Source: Flavobacterium sp. SUN046 (GTDB taxonomy: Bacteria > Bacteroidota > Bacteroidia > Flavobacteriales > Flavobacteriaceae). From it: a stretch of DNA of 64,000 bases. Positions 53,954 through 61,719 of this stretch are shown in pieces. A program made the position numbers and the translations under genes. The first letter of the stretch is position 1, and each line of letters begins with the position of its first letter. The stretch spans positions 124,001 through 188,000 of the forward strand of contig NZ_JAPQNT010000002.1 in NCBI RefSeq assembly GCF_028867965.1. The letters are read 5' to 3'. Below the pieces are notes generated by a model, which saw only the letters and a program-made list of their open reading frames with translations, was not told where the DNA came from and made no database searches.

Positions 53954-54472
53954 ATGTTTTTAGATAAAATAAAGGATTTTTGGGCAAAAAAAATAGTTAA
54001 GAAAAGGTTATCAAATGTAAAGTTATTAGATTCAAGTAGTTCAATAAAAAAAGTTGGGATAGTTTTTGACGAAAGTTATTTTTATGAACGAGAAGCATTA
54101 ATTGCAGAACTTATTAGTGAAGGTATTAACGAAACCGATATTGAAATTTTAGTTTTTAAAAATCATATTAAAAAGAACGAAACCTTTGATTATCCTGTTT
54201 TTAGTTACCGAAATATGAGATGGAATACCACAATTGATACTCCAGAATTCAATAATTTTAGCACAACTAATTATGATTTGCTGATAAGTTATTATGATAT
54301 TGAAAAAGCACCATTGATGATAACAACTAATTTGTCTAAAGCGAGTTTTAAAGTTGGTTTTGCATCAATAGATAAAAGGTTAAATCATTTTATGATCAAT
54401 ACCAATGCCGAAAACTATAAAGTTTTTATGGAAGAATTATTCAAATACTTAAAAATATTAAACAAACTATAA
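53954..54472 (+). CDS. DUF6913-like protein
   Basis: The 172-aa protein has a basic N-terminus ([21 protein letters not shown]), then an alpha/beta part with [46 protein letters not shown] and [20 protein letters not shown]. It has no signal peptide, so it is cytoplasmic or peripherally bound. I recall this pattern as DUF6913 from flavobacteria, where it usually precedes dapA. The dapA start follows the stop by one base, suggesting an operon. The function is unknown. Confidence 0.78.
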   Translation: MFLDKIKDFWAKKIVKKRLSNVKLLDSSSSIKKVGIVFDESYFYEREALIAELISEGINETDIEILVFKNHIKKNETFDYPVFSYRNMRWNTTIDTPEFNNFSTTNYDLLISYYDIEKAPLMITTNLSKASFKVGFASIDKRLNHFMINTNAENYKVFMEELFKYLKILNKL

Positions 54473-54473
54473 T

Positions 54474-55349
54474 ATGCAATCATTAATAGGAACAGGAGTT
54501 GCGCTTGTAACGCCTTTCAAAAAAGATTTTTCTGTTGATGCCGATGCGCTTAAAAGAATTGTAAATTTTCAAATTGATAATGGTATTGATTATTTGGTTG
54601 TTTTAGGAACTACAGCCGAAAATGCTACTCTTTCTCCAGCCGAAAAAGAACTTGTAATTACTACAGTTATTGAAGCTAATAACGGAAGATTACCATTAGT
54701 TTTAGGTGTTGGCGGAAATAACACTATGGAAGTTGTAACAGAATTAAAAACTAGAGATTTTTCAAGTTTTACGGCAGTTCTTTCTGTTTCTCCATATTAT
54801 AATAAACCAACACAAGAAGGTATTTATCAACATTTTAAAGCTATTGCAGAGGCAGCTCCGGTTCCGGTAATTTTATATAATGTTCCAGGTAGAACATCCA
54901 GTAATATGTTACCATCAACAGTTTTAAGATTGGCAAATGATTTTAAAAATATAGTTGGTATAAAGGAAGCTGCAGGCGATATTGTTCAAGCAATGAAATT
55001 GATTCAATCAAAACCAGATGGATTTCATGTAATCTCTGGTGATGATATGATTACTTTGCCAATTATTTTAGCTGGCGGAAGTGGAGTAATTTCAGTTATT
55101 GGAGAAGGTTTTCCGAGACAATTTTCCAACATGGTGCGACTTGGTTTAGAACGAAAAGTTGAAGAAGCTTATCAATTGCATTATCTTTTAGCCGATGCTA
55201 TTGATATGATTTTCGAACAAGGAAATCCTGCTGGAATTAAAGAAGTTCATAAAACATTGGGCTTGTCAGAGAATTGTGTTCGTTTGCCATTAGTAAATGT
55301 CAATGAAGATTTAGCCAATAGACTTTCTAAATTTACTAAAAGTTTGTAA
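54474..55349 (+). CDS. dapA: 4-hydroxy-tetrahydrodipicolinate synthase
   Basis: DapA condenses pyruvate and aspartate semialdehyde in the lysine/diaminopimelate pathway. The 291-aa protein has [14 protein letters not shown] near residue 43, the tyrosines of [13 protein letters not shown] and [11 protein letters not shown], and the Schiff-base lysine in [11 protein letters not shown] near 163. Lysine-feedback residues cannot be judged by eye. It is the second gene of the run that starts with DUF6913 and leads into bamD. Confidence 0.96.
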   Translation: MQSLIGTGVALVTPFKKDFSVDADALKRIVNFQIDNGIDYLVVLGTTAENATLSPAEKELVITTVIEANNGRLPLVLGVGGNNTMEVVTELKTRDFSSFTAVLSVSPYYNKPTQEGIYQHFKAIAEAAPVPVILYNVPGRTSSNMLPSTVLRLANDFKNIVGIKEAAGDIVQAMKLIQSKPDGFHVISGDDMITLPIILAGGSGVISVIGEGFPRQFSNMVRLGLERKVEEAYQLHYLLADAIDMIFEQGNPAGIKEVHKTLGLSENCVRLPLVNVNEDLANRLSKFTKSL

Positions 55350-55394
55350 AAAATAACATTTAAAAAAAATGTTTCATAGTATCTAATTATTAAC

Positions 55395-55402
55395 TAATTT
55401 TG
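55395..55402 (+). promoter_or_regulatory. Putative -7 element (TAATTTTG) for bamD
   Basis: TAATTTTGCAG lies 57 bases before the bamD ATG and TTC lies at the -33 position. It would allow bamD and the genes downstream to be read apart from dapA. Confidence 0.5.
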
Positions 55403-55459
55403 CAGTTCGATTTTTTAGGATGTAATAACCTGAGATTTCTGCATTCTATAAAAACAAAA

Positions 55460-56254
55460 ATGAAGAAAATAGTTTCACTTTTAATATTGGTAGTTCTTTT
55501 TACGTCTTGTAGCGAATATCAAAAAGCACTAAAATCAGAAGAGATTACAGTAAAATATGATGCTTCTGTAAAGATGTATGATAAAGGTCGTTATGATAAA
55601 GCTATCCGATTATTTGAACAAATTGCACCTTCTTACAAAGGAAAACCTCAAGCAGAGAAGTTGTTTTATATGTTTTCACAATCTTATTACAAAACAAAAC
55701 AATATTATTTAGCTGGTTATCAATTTGAAAGTTTTGCTTCAAGTTATCCTAAAAGTGAAAAAGTTGAAGAAGCTGCTTTTTTAAGTGCTAAGTGTTACTC
55801 TAAACTATCACCAGTTTATAGTTTAGACCAAAAAGATACCGATAAAGCATTGGATAAATTGCAAAACTTTATTGATGAATATCCTAATTCAACTTATTTA
55901 GCTGAGGCTAATGTAATTGTAAAAGAATTACGAATTAAATTAGAGAAAAAAGCATTTGAAATTGCTAAACAATACAATACTATTGCAGATTATAAATCGG
56001 CACAAATTGCATTTGATAATTTTATTTCCGATTTTCCTGGTACGACTTACAAAGAAGATGCTTTGTTCTATAAATTTGACTCAGCTTATAAACTAGCTGA
56101 AAATAGTGTAGTTCAAAAAATGGAAGAACGATTAAATGTCGCTAAATCTGCTTACCATAGTTTGGTGAAGTTTAAAGCAGACTCAAAATATAAAACTCAA
56201 GCCGATGACATGTTGGCTAAGATTGAAAAAGATTTAAAACAATTTTCTAAATAA
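55460..56254 (+). CDS. bamD: BamD outer-membrane assembly lipoprotein
   Basis: BamD is the essential TPR lipoprotein of the BAM complex that inserts beta-barrels. From the ATG at 55460 the protein has a lipoprotein signal (KKIVSLLILVVLFTSC, cysteine near residue 17). The earlier frame from 55400 starts in the promoter region and is rejected. The mature part has TPR-like helices, for example YDKAIRLFEQIAPSYKGKPQAEKLFYMFSQSYYKTKQY and DKALDKLQNFIDEYPNSTYLAEAN. The 264-aa length suits BamD. rpoZ follows by nine bases. Confidence 0.9.
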   Translation: MKKIVSLLILVVLFTSCSEYQKALKSEEITVKYDASVKMYDKGRYDKAIRLFEQIAPSYKGKPQAEKLFYMFSQSYYKTKQYYLAGYQFESFASSYPKSEKVEEAAFLSAKCYSKLSPVYSLDQKDTDKALDKLQNFIDEYPNSTYLAEANVIVKELRIKLEKKAFEIAKQYNTIADYKSAQIAFDNFISDFPGTTYKEDALFYKFDSAYKLAENSVVQKMEERLNVAKSAYHSLVKFKADSKYKTQADDMLAKIEKDLKQFSK

Positions 56255-56263
56255 ATAAAAGTC

Positions 56264-56581
56264 ATGGATTTAAAAAAGACCAATGCACCAGTAAACACAA
56301 TAACTTATAACAAAACAGTTATTGAAGAGCCTACAGGAAATGTTTATGAAGCAATAACTATTATGGCTAAAAGAGCAAATCAAATTAATACTGAAATCAA
56401 GAAAGAATTGCTTGAAAAGTTAGATGAATTTGCTACTTACAATGATAGCTTAGAAGAAGTCTTTGAAAACAAAGAGCAAATTGAAGTTTCTAAATTTTAT
56501 GAAAAACTTCCTAAACCGCACGCTCTTGCAGTTCAAGAATGGTTAGATGGTAAAATTTATCATAAAGACACAAATAAATAA
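56264..56581 (+). CDS. rpoZ: RNA polymerase omega subunit (Bacteroidota type)
   Basis: The 105-aa protein is the flavobacterial omega-like RpoZ: MDLKKTNAPVNTITYNKTVIEEPTGNVYEAITIMAKRANQIN, followed by an acidic helix (EEVFENKEQIEVSKFYEKLPKPHALAVQEWLDGK). It assists RNA polymerase assembly. It differs from proteobacterial omega but the location between bamD and coaBC matches other genomes I recall. The nine-base gap to bamD and the nine-base gap to coaBC suggest one operon. Confidence 0.85.
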   Translation: MDLKKTNAPVNTITYNKTVIEEPTGNVYEAITIMAKRANQINTEIKKELLEKLDEFATYNDSLEEVFENKEQIEVSKFYEKLPKPHALAVQEWLDGKIYHKDTNK

Positions 56582-56590
56582 TAAAGAACG

Positions 56591-57802
56591 ATGTCAGTTT
56601 TAAGCGGTAAAAAAATAATACTAGGTATTTCTGGTGGAATTGCCGCATATAAAACAGCTGCATTAGTTCGACTTTTCATAAAAGCAGGTGCACATGTCCA
56701 AGTGATAATGACACCTGCTTCTAAGGATTTTGTAACTCCGTTAACATTATCAACGTTATCTAAAAATCCTGTTCACTCTACTTTTTACAATGAAGATGAC
56801 GAGAATGCACAATGGAATAATCATGTTGAATTAGCTCTTTGGGCTGACATGATGATTATTGCACCTGCAACTGCCAATACACTATCTAAAATGGTGAATG
56901 GAAATTGCGATAATCTTTTAATTGCTACATATTTATCTGCTAAATGTGCAGTTTATTTCGCGCCAGCAATGGATTTGGATATGTACAAGCATCCTTCAAC
57001 AATTGCTTCATTTTCGGCTTTAAAACAATTCGGAAATGTTATAATTCCTGCTGAATCAGGTGAATTAGCAAGTGGTTTATCTGGCGAGGGAAGAATGGCA
57101 GAACCAGAAAATATTATTGCGTTCTTAGAGGCTGATTTATCTAGTAAATTACCACTAAAAGGAAAAAAAATACTGATTACTGCTGGTCCAACATACGAAG
57201 CAATAGATCCTGTACGTTTTATAGGTAATCATTCTTCTGGAAAAATGGGATTTGATATAGCGAATTGTGCTGCAAAATTTGGTGCCGAAGTTATTTTGAT
57301 TTCAGGACCATCTCATTATGGAGTTACAAATGATGCAATTAAATTGGTTAAAGTAGTTTCAGCTCAAGAAATGTATGATGCATGCCATCACTATTATAAT
57401 GATGTAGATGTTGCTATTGCAGCTGCGGCGGTGGCTGATTACAGACCAAAAACTGTTGCTGTTCAAAAGATAAAAAAGAGCGATGAGAGTTTTATATTAG
57501 AGCTTGAAAAAACCAATGATATTTTAGCTTCATTAGGTAAAATAAAGAAAAATCAGTTTTTAATTGGTTTTGCATTAGAAACTGAAAATGAAATCGAAAA
57601 TGCAAAGCTAAAAATTCAGAAAAAAAACTTAGATTTGATAGTTTTAAATTCACTTCAAGATGAAGGAGCAGGATTTGCAAAACCAACAAATAAAATTACT
57701 TTCATTGATAAAAATTTCAATATTGAACCAATGGAATTAAAAGCTAAAGAAGAAGTAGCAACAGATATTTTAAATAAAATAATAAATCATTATGATGCGT
57801 AA
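56591..57802 (+). CDS. coaBC: Bifunctional CoaBC (phosphopantothenate to 4'-phosphopantetheine)
   Basis: CoaB attaches cysteine to 4'-phosphopantothenate and CoaC decarboxylates the product, in CoA synthesis. The 403-aa protein has the flavoprotein CoaC domain (residues 1-185) with GISGGIAAYKTA and H78 in NNHVEL, and the CoaB domain with GPTYEAIDPVRFIGNHSSGKMG. Two residues catalytic in E. coli CoaC are changed: N125 is D128 (PAMDLDMY) and C158 is S161 (ELASGLSGEGRM). The three-residue offset to E. coli is constant. It is within the bamD-rpoZ operon. Confidence 0.94.
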   Translation: MSVLSGKKIILGISGGIAAYKTAALVRLFIKAGAHVQVIMTPASKDFVTPLTLSTLSKNPVHSTFYNEDDENAQWNNHVELALWADMMIIAPATANTLSKMVNGNCDNLLIATYLSAKCAVYFAPAMDLDMYKHPSTIASFSALKQFGNVIIPAESGELASGLSGEGRMAEPENIIAFLEADLSSKLPLKGKKILITAGPTYEAIDPVRFIGNHSSGKMGFDIANCAAKFGAEVILISGPSHYGVTNDAIKLVKVVSAQEMYDACHHYYNDVDVAIAAAAVADYRPKTVAVQKIKKSDESFILELEKTNDILASLGKIKKNQFLIGFALETENEIENAKLKIQKKNLDLIVLNSLQDEGAGFAKPTNKITFIDKNFNIEPMELKAKEEVATDILNKIINHYDA

Positions 57803-58682
57803 AATTTTAATAGTACTTTTTATTGGTTTGTTTTCTAATCTTCAAGCGCAAGAACTTAATTGCAAAGTAATTGTTGATTATGCTAAAATTACTAATGCTA
57901 ATACACAGATATTTAAAAGTTTAGAAACTTCATTAAATGATTTTGTAAATAAAACCGCTTGGACAGAAAAGACATACAAAGACAATGAAAAAATTAATTG
58001 TTCGATGTTTATTACTTTGAATTCTTATGATTCTAATAATTTTGAAGCAACTATTCAAGTGCAATCATCACGACCAATTTTTAATTCAAGTTTTTCGTCA
58101 CCATTATTGAATATCAATGATAAAGATTTCAATTTTCAGTATATAGAATTTCAAAATTTATTTTTTAGTCCTAATAGTTACGACTCTAATTTAGTTTCAA
58201 CAATTGCTTTTTACAGTTACATTATTTTAGGTGTTGACGCTGAGTCTTTTGCTGTAGATAGCGGAACAAATTATTTTCAATCGGCACAAGAAATTGTGAG
58301 TTTAGCCTCAGCAACTGGCGGAAAAGGTTGGTCACAAACAGATAAGACTCAAAATAGATATTATCTTGTAAATGATTTATTATCTGCAACTTTTAAGCCT
58401 TATCGTGAAGCAATTTATCAATACCATTTTAATGGTTTAGACTCTATGAGCAAAGATTTGAAAACAGCTAAAGAATCTATTATTGGAGCTATCAATACAC
58501 TTTCGGCAATTCATGTTGGTCGACCAAATGCTTACTTAATGAGAGTATTTTTTGATGCAAAAGCAGATGAAATTGTTTCGATTTTTTCTGGAGGTCCAAA
58601 TGTAAATATAGATGGGTTAGTTGATAAATTGTCTAAAATTTCTCCAATAAATTCGGCTAAATGGGTTAATATAAAGTTTTAA
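57792..58682 (+). CDS. DUF4835 secreted protein
   Basis: The 296-aa protein starts with a signal peptide (RKILIVLFIGLFSNLQAQ), followed by a DUF4835 domain: CKVIVDYAKITNANTQIFKSLETSLNDFVN, then WTEKTYKDNEKINCSMFITL and a C-terminal AYLMRVFFDAKADEIVSIFSGG. It is probably periplasmic or outer-membrane bound. DUF4835 genes lie between coaBC and recN in many Bacteroidota. Its start overlaps the end of coaBC by 11 bases, suggesting coupling. Function unknown. Confidence 0.88.
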   Translation: MMRKILIVLFIGLFSNLQAQELNCKVIVDYAKITNANTQIFKSLETSLNDFVNKTAWTEKTYKDNEKINCSMFITLNSYDSNNFEATIQVQSSRPIFNSSFSSPLLNINDKDFNFQYIEFQNLFFSPNSYDSNLVSTIAFYSYIILGVDAESFAVDSGTNYFQSAQEIVSLASATGGKGWSQTDKTQNRYYLVNDLLSATFKPYREAIYQYHFNGLDSMSKDLKTAKESIIGAINTLSAIHVGRPNAYLMRVFFDAKADEIVSIFSGGPNVNIDGLVDKLSKISPINSAKWVNIKF

Positions 58683-58703
58683 TAGTAAATTGAATCTTTA
58701 CCA

Positions 58704-60356
58704 ATGATTACATCTTTATCTATTGAAAATTTTGCTTTAATTGAAAAACTATCAGTAAAATTCACTGATGGTTTTTCTGTTATTACAGGTGAAACAGGTG
58801 CTGGAAAATCAATTTTGTTAGGAGCATTAGGATTGGTATTAGGTAAAAGAGCCGATTTAACGTCGCTAAAAAATAAAGAAGAAAAATGTATTATTGAAGC
58901 TAATTTTTTTATCAAAAACTACAGCTTACAATCGTTTTTTGAAACCAATGATTTAGATTACGAAGACGAAACAATCATTAGAAGAGAAATTTTACCGTCT
59001 GGAAAATCAAGAGCTTTTATTAATGATACTCCAGTAAATTTATCTGAATTACAAGAATTAAGTCAGTACTTAATTGACATTCATTCACAACATCAAACAC
59101 AAGAACTTTCAGACGATGTTGTTCAATTTCAAATTATAGATTCGGTTGCAGGAAATTTAGATTTAATTAATGATTATTCTTTTAAATTGAAAGAGTATAA
59201 AAAGTTTAAATCCGATTTAAAATCTAAAAACGAATTACTACAATTGGCTTTAAAAGAACAAGATTATAATGCTTTTTTATTAGAAGAATTGCTTTCTGTC
59301 AATTTAAAATCAGATGAGCAAGAAGCATTAGAAATTCAATTTGAAAAACTAAATAATGTTGAATTCATAAAAGAAAATATTGTAAAATCTCTTGCTGTTG
59401 CTAATGCAGAACAGTTTGGAGTTTTAGAAAATTTGAAAGAAATTAAGTTATCATTACAAAAAATAGCTTCATTTTCTGTAGAATATAGTTCTTTGTACGA
59501 ACGATTGAATAGTGTTTTAATCGAATTTGATGATATTGAAAAAGAATTGAATCAATTATCAGAAACTATATTTTCAAATCCAGAAGAATTAGAATTAATC
59601 AATCAAAAATTGCAATTAATTTATGCTTTACAAAAGAAACATCAGGTAAATTCAATAGCTGAATTGTTACAAATTCAAAATGATTTGGACAGTAAAGTAG
59701 TTTCGGTTTCAACATTAGAATTTGAAATCGAATCTATTGAAAAGCAAATTGTTGAAATTGAAAATGCGCTGAATAGTTTTGCAGATAAAATCCATAACAA
59801 TCGGGTAGAAGCTATTCCGGTTTTAACAAATAAATTGACACTAATTCTGGAGCAATTAGGTATGGGAAATGCGCGTTTTAATATTCAACCAACAAAAAAA
59901 GATATTTATTTTTCTAACGGAAAAGACGAACTTCAATTTTTATTTTCAGCCAATAAAGGTTCTGATTTTGGATTGTTAAAAAAAGTGGCTTCAGGTGGAG
60001 AAATGTCTAGAATTATGTTAGCTGTAAAAGCAGTTTTATCAAAATATTCAAAGCTTCCAACAATTATTTTTGATGAAATTGATACCGGAGTTTCTGGTGA
60101 AATTGCACATAAAATGGGTGAAATTATGAAAGAAATGAGTACAAATATGCAAGTTTTTGCAATTACACATTTACCTCAAATTGCTGGAAAAGGAAAAGAA
60201 CATTTTAAAGTGTTCAAAGTTATAAAAGACAATCAAACTCAATCAGAATTAAAGTTATTATCACCAGACGAACGAATTGTTGAAATTGCACAAATGCTTT
60301 CAGGCTCTACTATTTCTGATTCGGCTTTAAATCATGCAAAGGAATTGCTTAACTAA
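58704..60356 (+). CDS. recN: DNA repair ATPase RecN
   Basis: RecN is an SMC-like ATPase that works with RecA in double-strand-break repair. The 550-aa protein has Walker A TGETGAGKSILLGALGLVLGKRAD near residue 29, a long coiled-coil middle (about 150-350, Glu/Lys/Leu-rich), and the C-terminal signature VASGGEMSRIMLAVKAVL with Walker B TIIFDEIDTGVSGEIA and the H-loop ITHLPQIAGKGKEHF. It ends the run that begins with DUF6913. Its stop lies in the fabV promoter region. Confidence 0.96.
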   Translation: MITSLSIENFALIEKLSVKFTDGFSVITGETGAGKSILLGALGLVLGKRADLTSLKNKEEKCIIEANFFIKNYSLQSFFETNDLDYEDETIIRREILPSGKSRAFINDTPVNLSELQELSQYLIDIHSQHQTQELSDDVVQFQIIDSVAGNLDLINDYSFKLKEYKKFKSDLKSKNELLQLALKEQDYNAFLLEELLSVNLKSDEQEALEIQFEKLNNVEFIKENIVKSLAVANAEQFGVLENLKEIKLSLQKIASFSVEYSSLYERLNSVLIEFDDIEKELNQLSETIFSNPEELELINQKLQLIYALQKKHQVNSIAELLQIQNDLDSKVVSVSTLEFEIESIEKQIVEIENALNSFADKIHNNRVEAIPVLTNKLTLILEQLGMGNARFNIQPTKKDIYFSNGKDELQFLFSANKGSDFGLLKKVASGGEMSRIMLAVKAVLSKYSKLPTIIFDEIDTGVSGEIAHKMGEIMKEMSTNMQVFAITHLPQIAGKGKEHFKVFKVIKDNQTQSELKLLSPDERIVEIAQMLSGSTISDSALNHAKELLN

Positions 60357-60374
60357 AAAAATGAATTATATTTG
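60345..60374 (+). promoter_or_regulatory. Promoter of fabV (TTG-N19-TATATTTG)
   Basis: TTG (60345-60347) lies inside the last codons of recN and TATATTTG at 60367-60374 is exactly 19 bases away. The leader to the fabV ATG is about 55 bases and holds TTTAAAC-like repeats. Confidence 0.8.
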
Positions 60375-60433
60375 TTTGAGGTTTTAAGTTTCTTTAACTT
60401 ATAAATTTTTAAACATTCTAAACTAAAAAAAAA

Positions 60434-61624
60434 ATGATTATAGAACCAAGAATGCGTGGCTTTATTTGCTTGACAGCTCATCCAAAAGGTTGTGAACAAA
60501 ATGTGAAAAATCAAATTGAATATGTCAAATCTAAGGGGAAAATTGATGGTGCTAAACGTGTTTTAGTAATTGGTGCATCAACTGGATTTGGTATGGCATC
60601 AAGAATTTCAAGTGCTTTTGGCTGTGATGCTGCAACAATTGGAGTTTTCTTTGAAAAACCACCAACTGAAGGAAAAACAGCTTCACCAGGTTGGTACAAT
60701 TCTGCGGCTTTTGAAAATGAAGCACAAAAAGCAGGTTTGTATGCCAAAAGTATTAATGGTGACGCTTTTTCTAACGAAGTTAAACAGCAAACAATTGATT
60801 TAATTAAAGCTGATTTAGGTCAAATTGATTTGGTAATTTATAGTTTAGCATCGCCAGTAAGATTGCATCCAACAACTGGTGTATTGCATCGTTCCACTTT
60901 AAAACCAATTGGAGGAACATTTACTAATAAAACAGTCGATTTTCACACGGGTAATGTAACTCAAGTTTCTATAGAGCCTGCTAATCAAGAAGATATTGAT
61001 AACACAGTAGTTGTAATGGGTGGTGAAGATTGGTCAATGTGGATGGAAGCCTTAAAAAAAGAAGGATTATTAGCCAATGGTGCAACCACTATTGCTTATT
61101 CTTACATTGGACCATCTGTAACAGAAGCCGTTTATAGAAAAGGTACCATTGGAAGAGCAAAAGATGATTTAGAAGCAACGGCATTTACCATCACCGATTC
61201 TTTAAAAGATATATATGGTAAAGCTTATGTTTCGGTAAACAAGGCTTTAGTAACCCAGGCAAGTTCTGCAATTCCTGTAATTCCGTTGTATATTTCGTTG
61301 TTATACAAAATAATGAAAGCCGATGGGATTCATGAAGGTTGTATTGAACAAATTCAAAGATTATACGCACAAAGATTATATTCAAACAATGCAGTTCCAA
61401 CAGATTCTAACGGAAGAATTAGAATTGACGATTGGGAAATGCGTGACGATGTTCAAGAGCAAGTTGCTAAACTTTGGTTAGAAGCTACTACTGAATCATT
61501 GCCAGAAATTGGAGATTTAGCAGGATATAAACAAGATTTCTTAAATTTATTCGGATTCGGATTTCAAGGTGTTGATTATGATGCTGATACAAATGAATTA
61601 GTTAATGTGCCAAGTATAAATTAA
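60434..61624 (+). CDS. fabV: Trans-2-enoyl reductase FabV
   Basis: FabV reduces the enoyl thioester in fatty acid elongation, as a triclosan-insensitive alternative to FabI. The 396-aa protein has RGFICLTAHPKGCEQNV at the start, the NAD(H) site GASTGFGMASR near residue 47, the substrate-region SLASPVRLHPTTGVLHRS, and the catalytic Tyr-x8-Lys region AYSYIGPSVTEAVYRKGTIGRAK. The length is the family's usual 396-400. It has its own promoter and terminator. Confidence 0.95.
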   Translation: MIIEPRMRGFICLTAHPKGCEQNVKNQIEYVKSKGKIDGAKRVLVIGASTGFGMASRISSAFGCDAATIGVFFEKPPTEGKTASPGWYNSAAFENEAQKAGLYAKSINGDAFSNEVKQQTIDLIKADLGQIDLVIYSLASPVRLHPTTGVLHRSTLKPIGGTFTNKTVDFHTGNVTQVSIEPANQEDIDNTVVVMGGEDWSMWMEALKKEGLLANGATTIAYSYIGPSVTEAVYRKGTIGRAKDDLEATAFTITDSLKDIYGKAYVSVNKALVTQASSAIPVIPLYISLLYKIMKADGIHEGCIEQIQRLYAQRLYSNNAVPTDSNGRIRIDDWEMRDDVQEQVAKLWLEATTESLPEIGDLAGYKQDFLNLFGFGFQGVDYDADTNELVNVPSIN

Positions 61625-61650
61625 TAGCAATGTTAAAATTTTAAATTTTT

Positions 61651-61680
61651 AAAAGCTCACAAGCAATTGTGAGCTTTTTT
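61651..61680 (+). terminator. Intrinsic terminator after fabV
   Basis: AAAAGCTCACAA (61651-61662) pairs with TTGTGAGCTTTT (61667-61678) around GCAA, then further T residues. It lies 26 bases past the fabV stop. Confidence 0.9.
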
Positions 61681-61719
61681 TTTCTAATTTTATACACTTA
61701 ATCAATTACTTATTAAAAC

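Noticed and set aside
55400..55459. Upstream extension of bamD
   Set aside because: The frame starts inside the promoter-like TAATTTTG and would bury the lipoprotein signal peptide; the ATG at 55460 is better.
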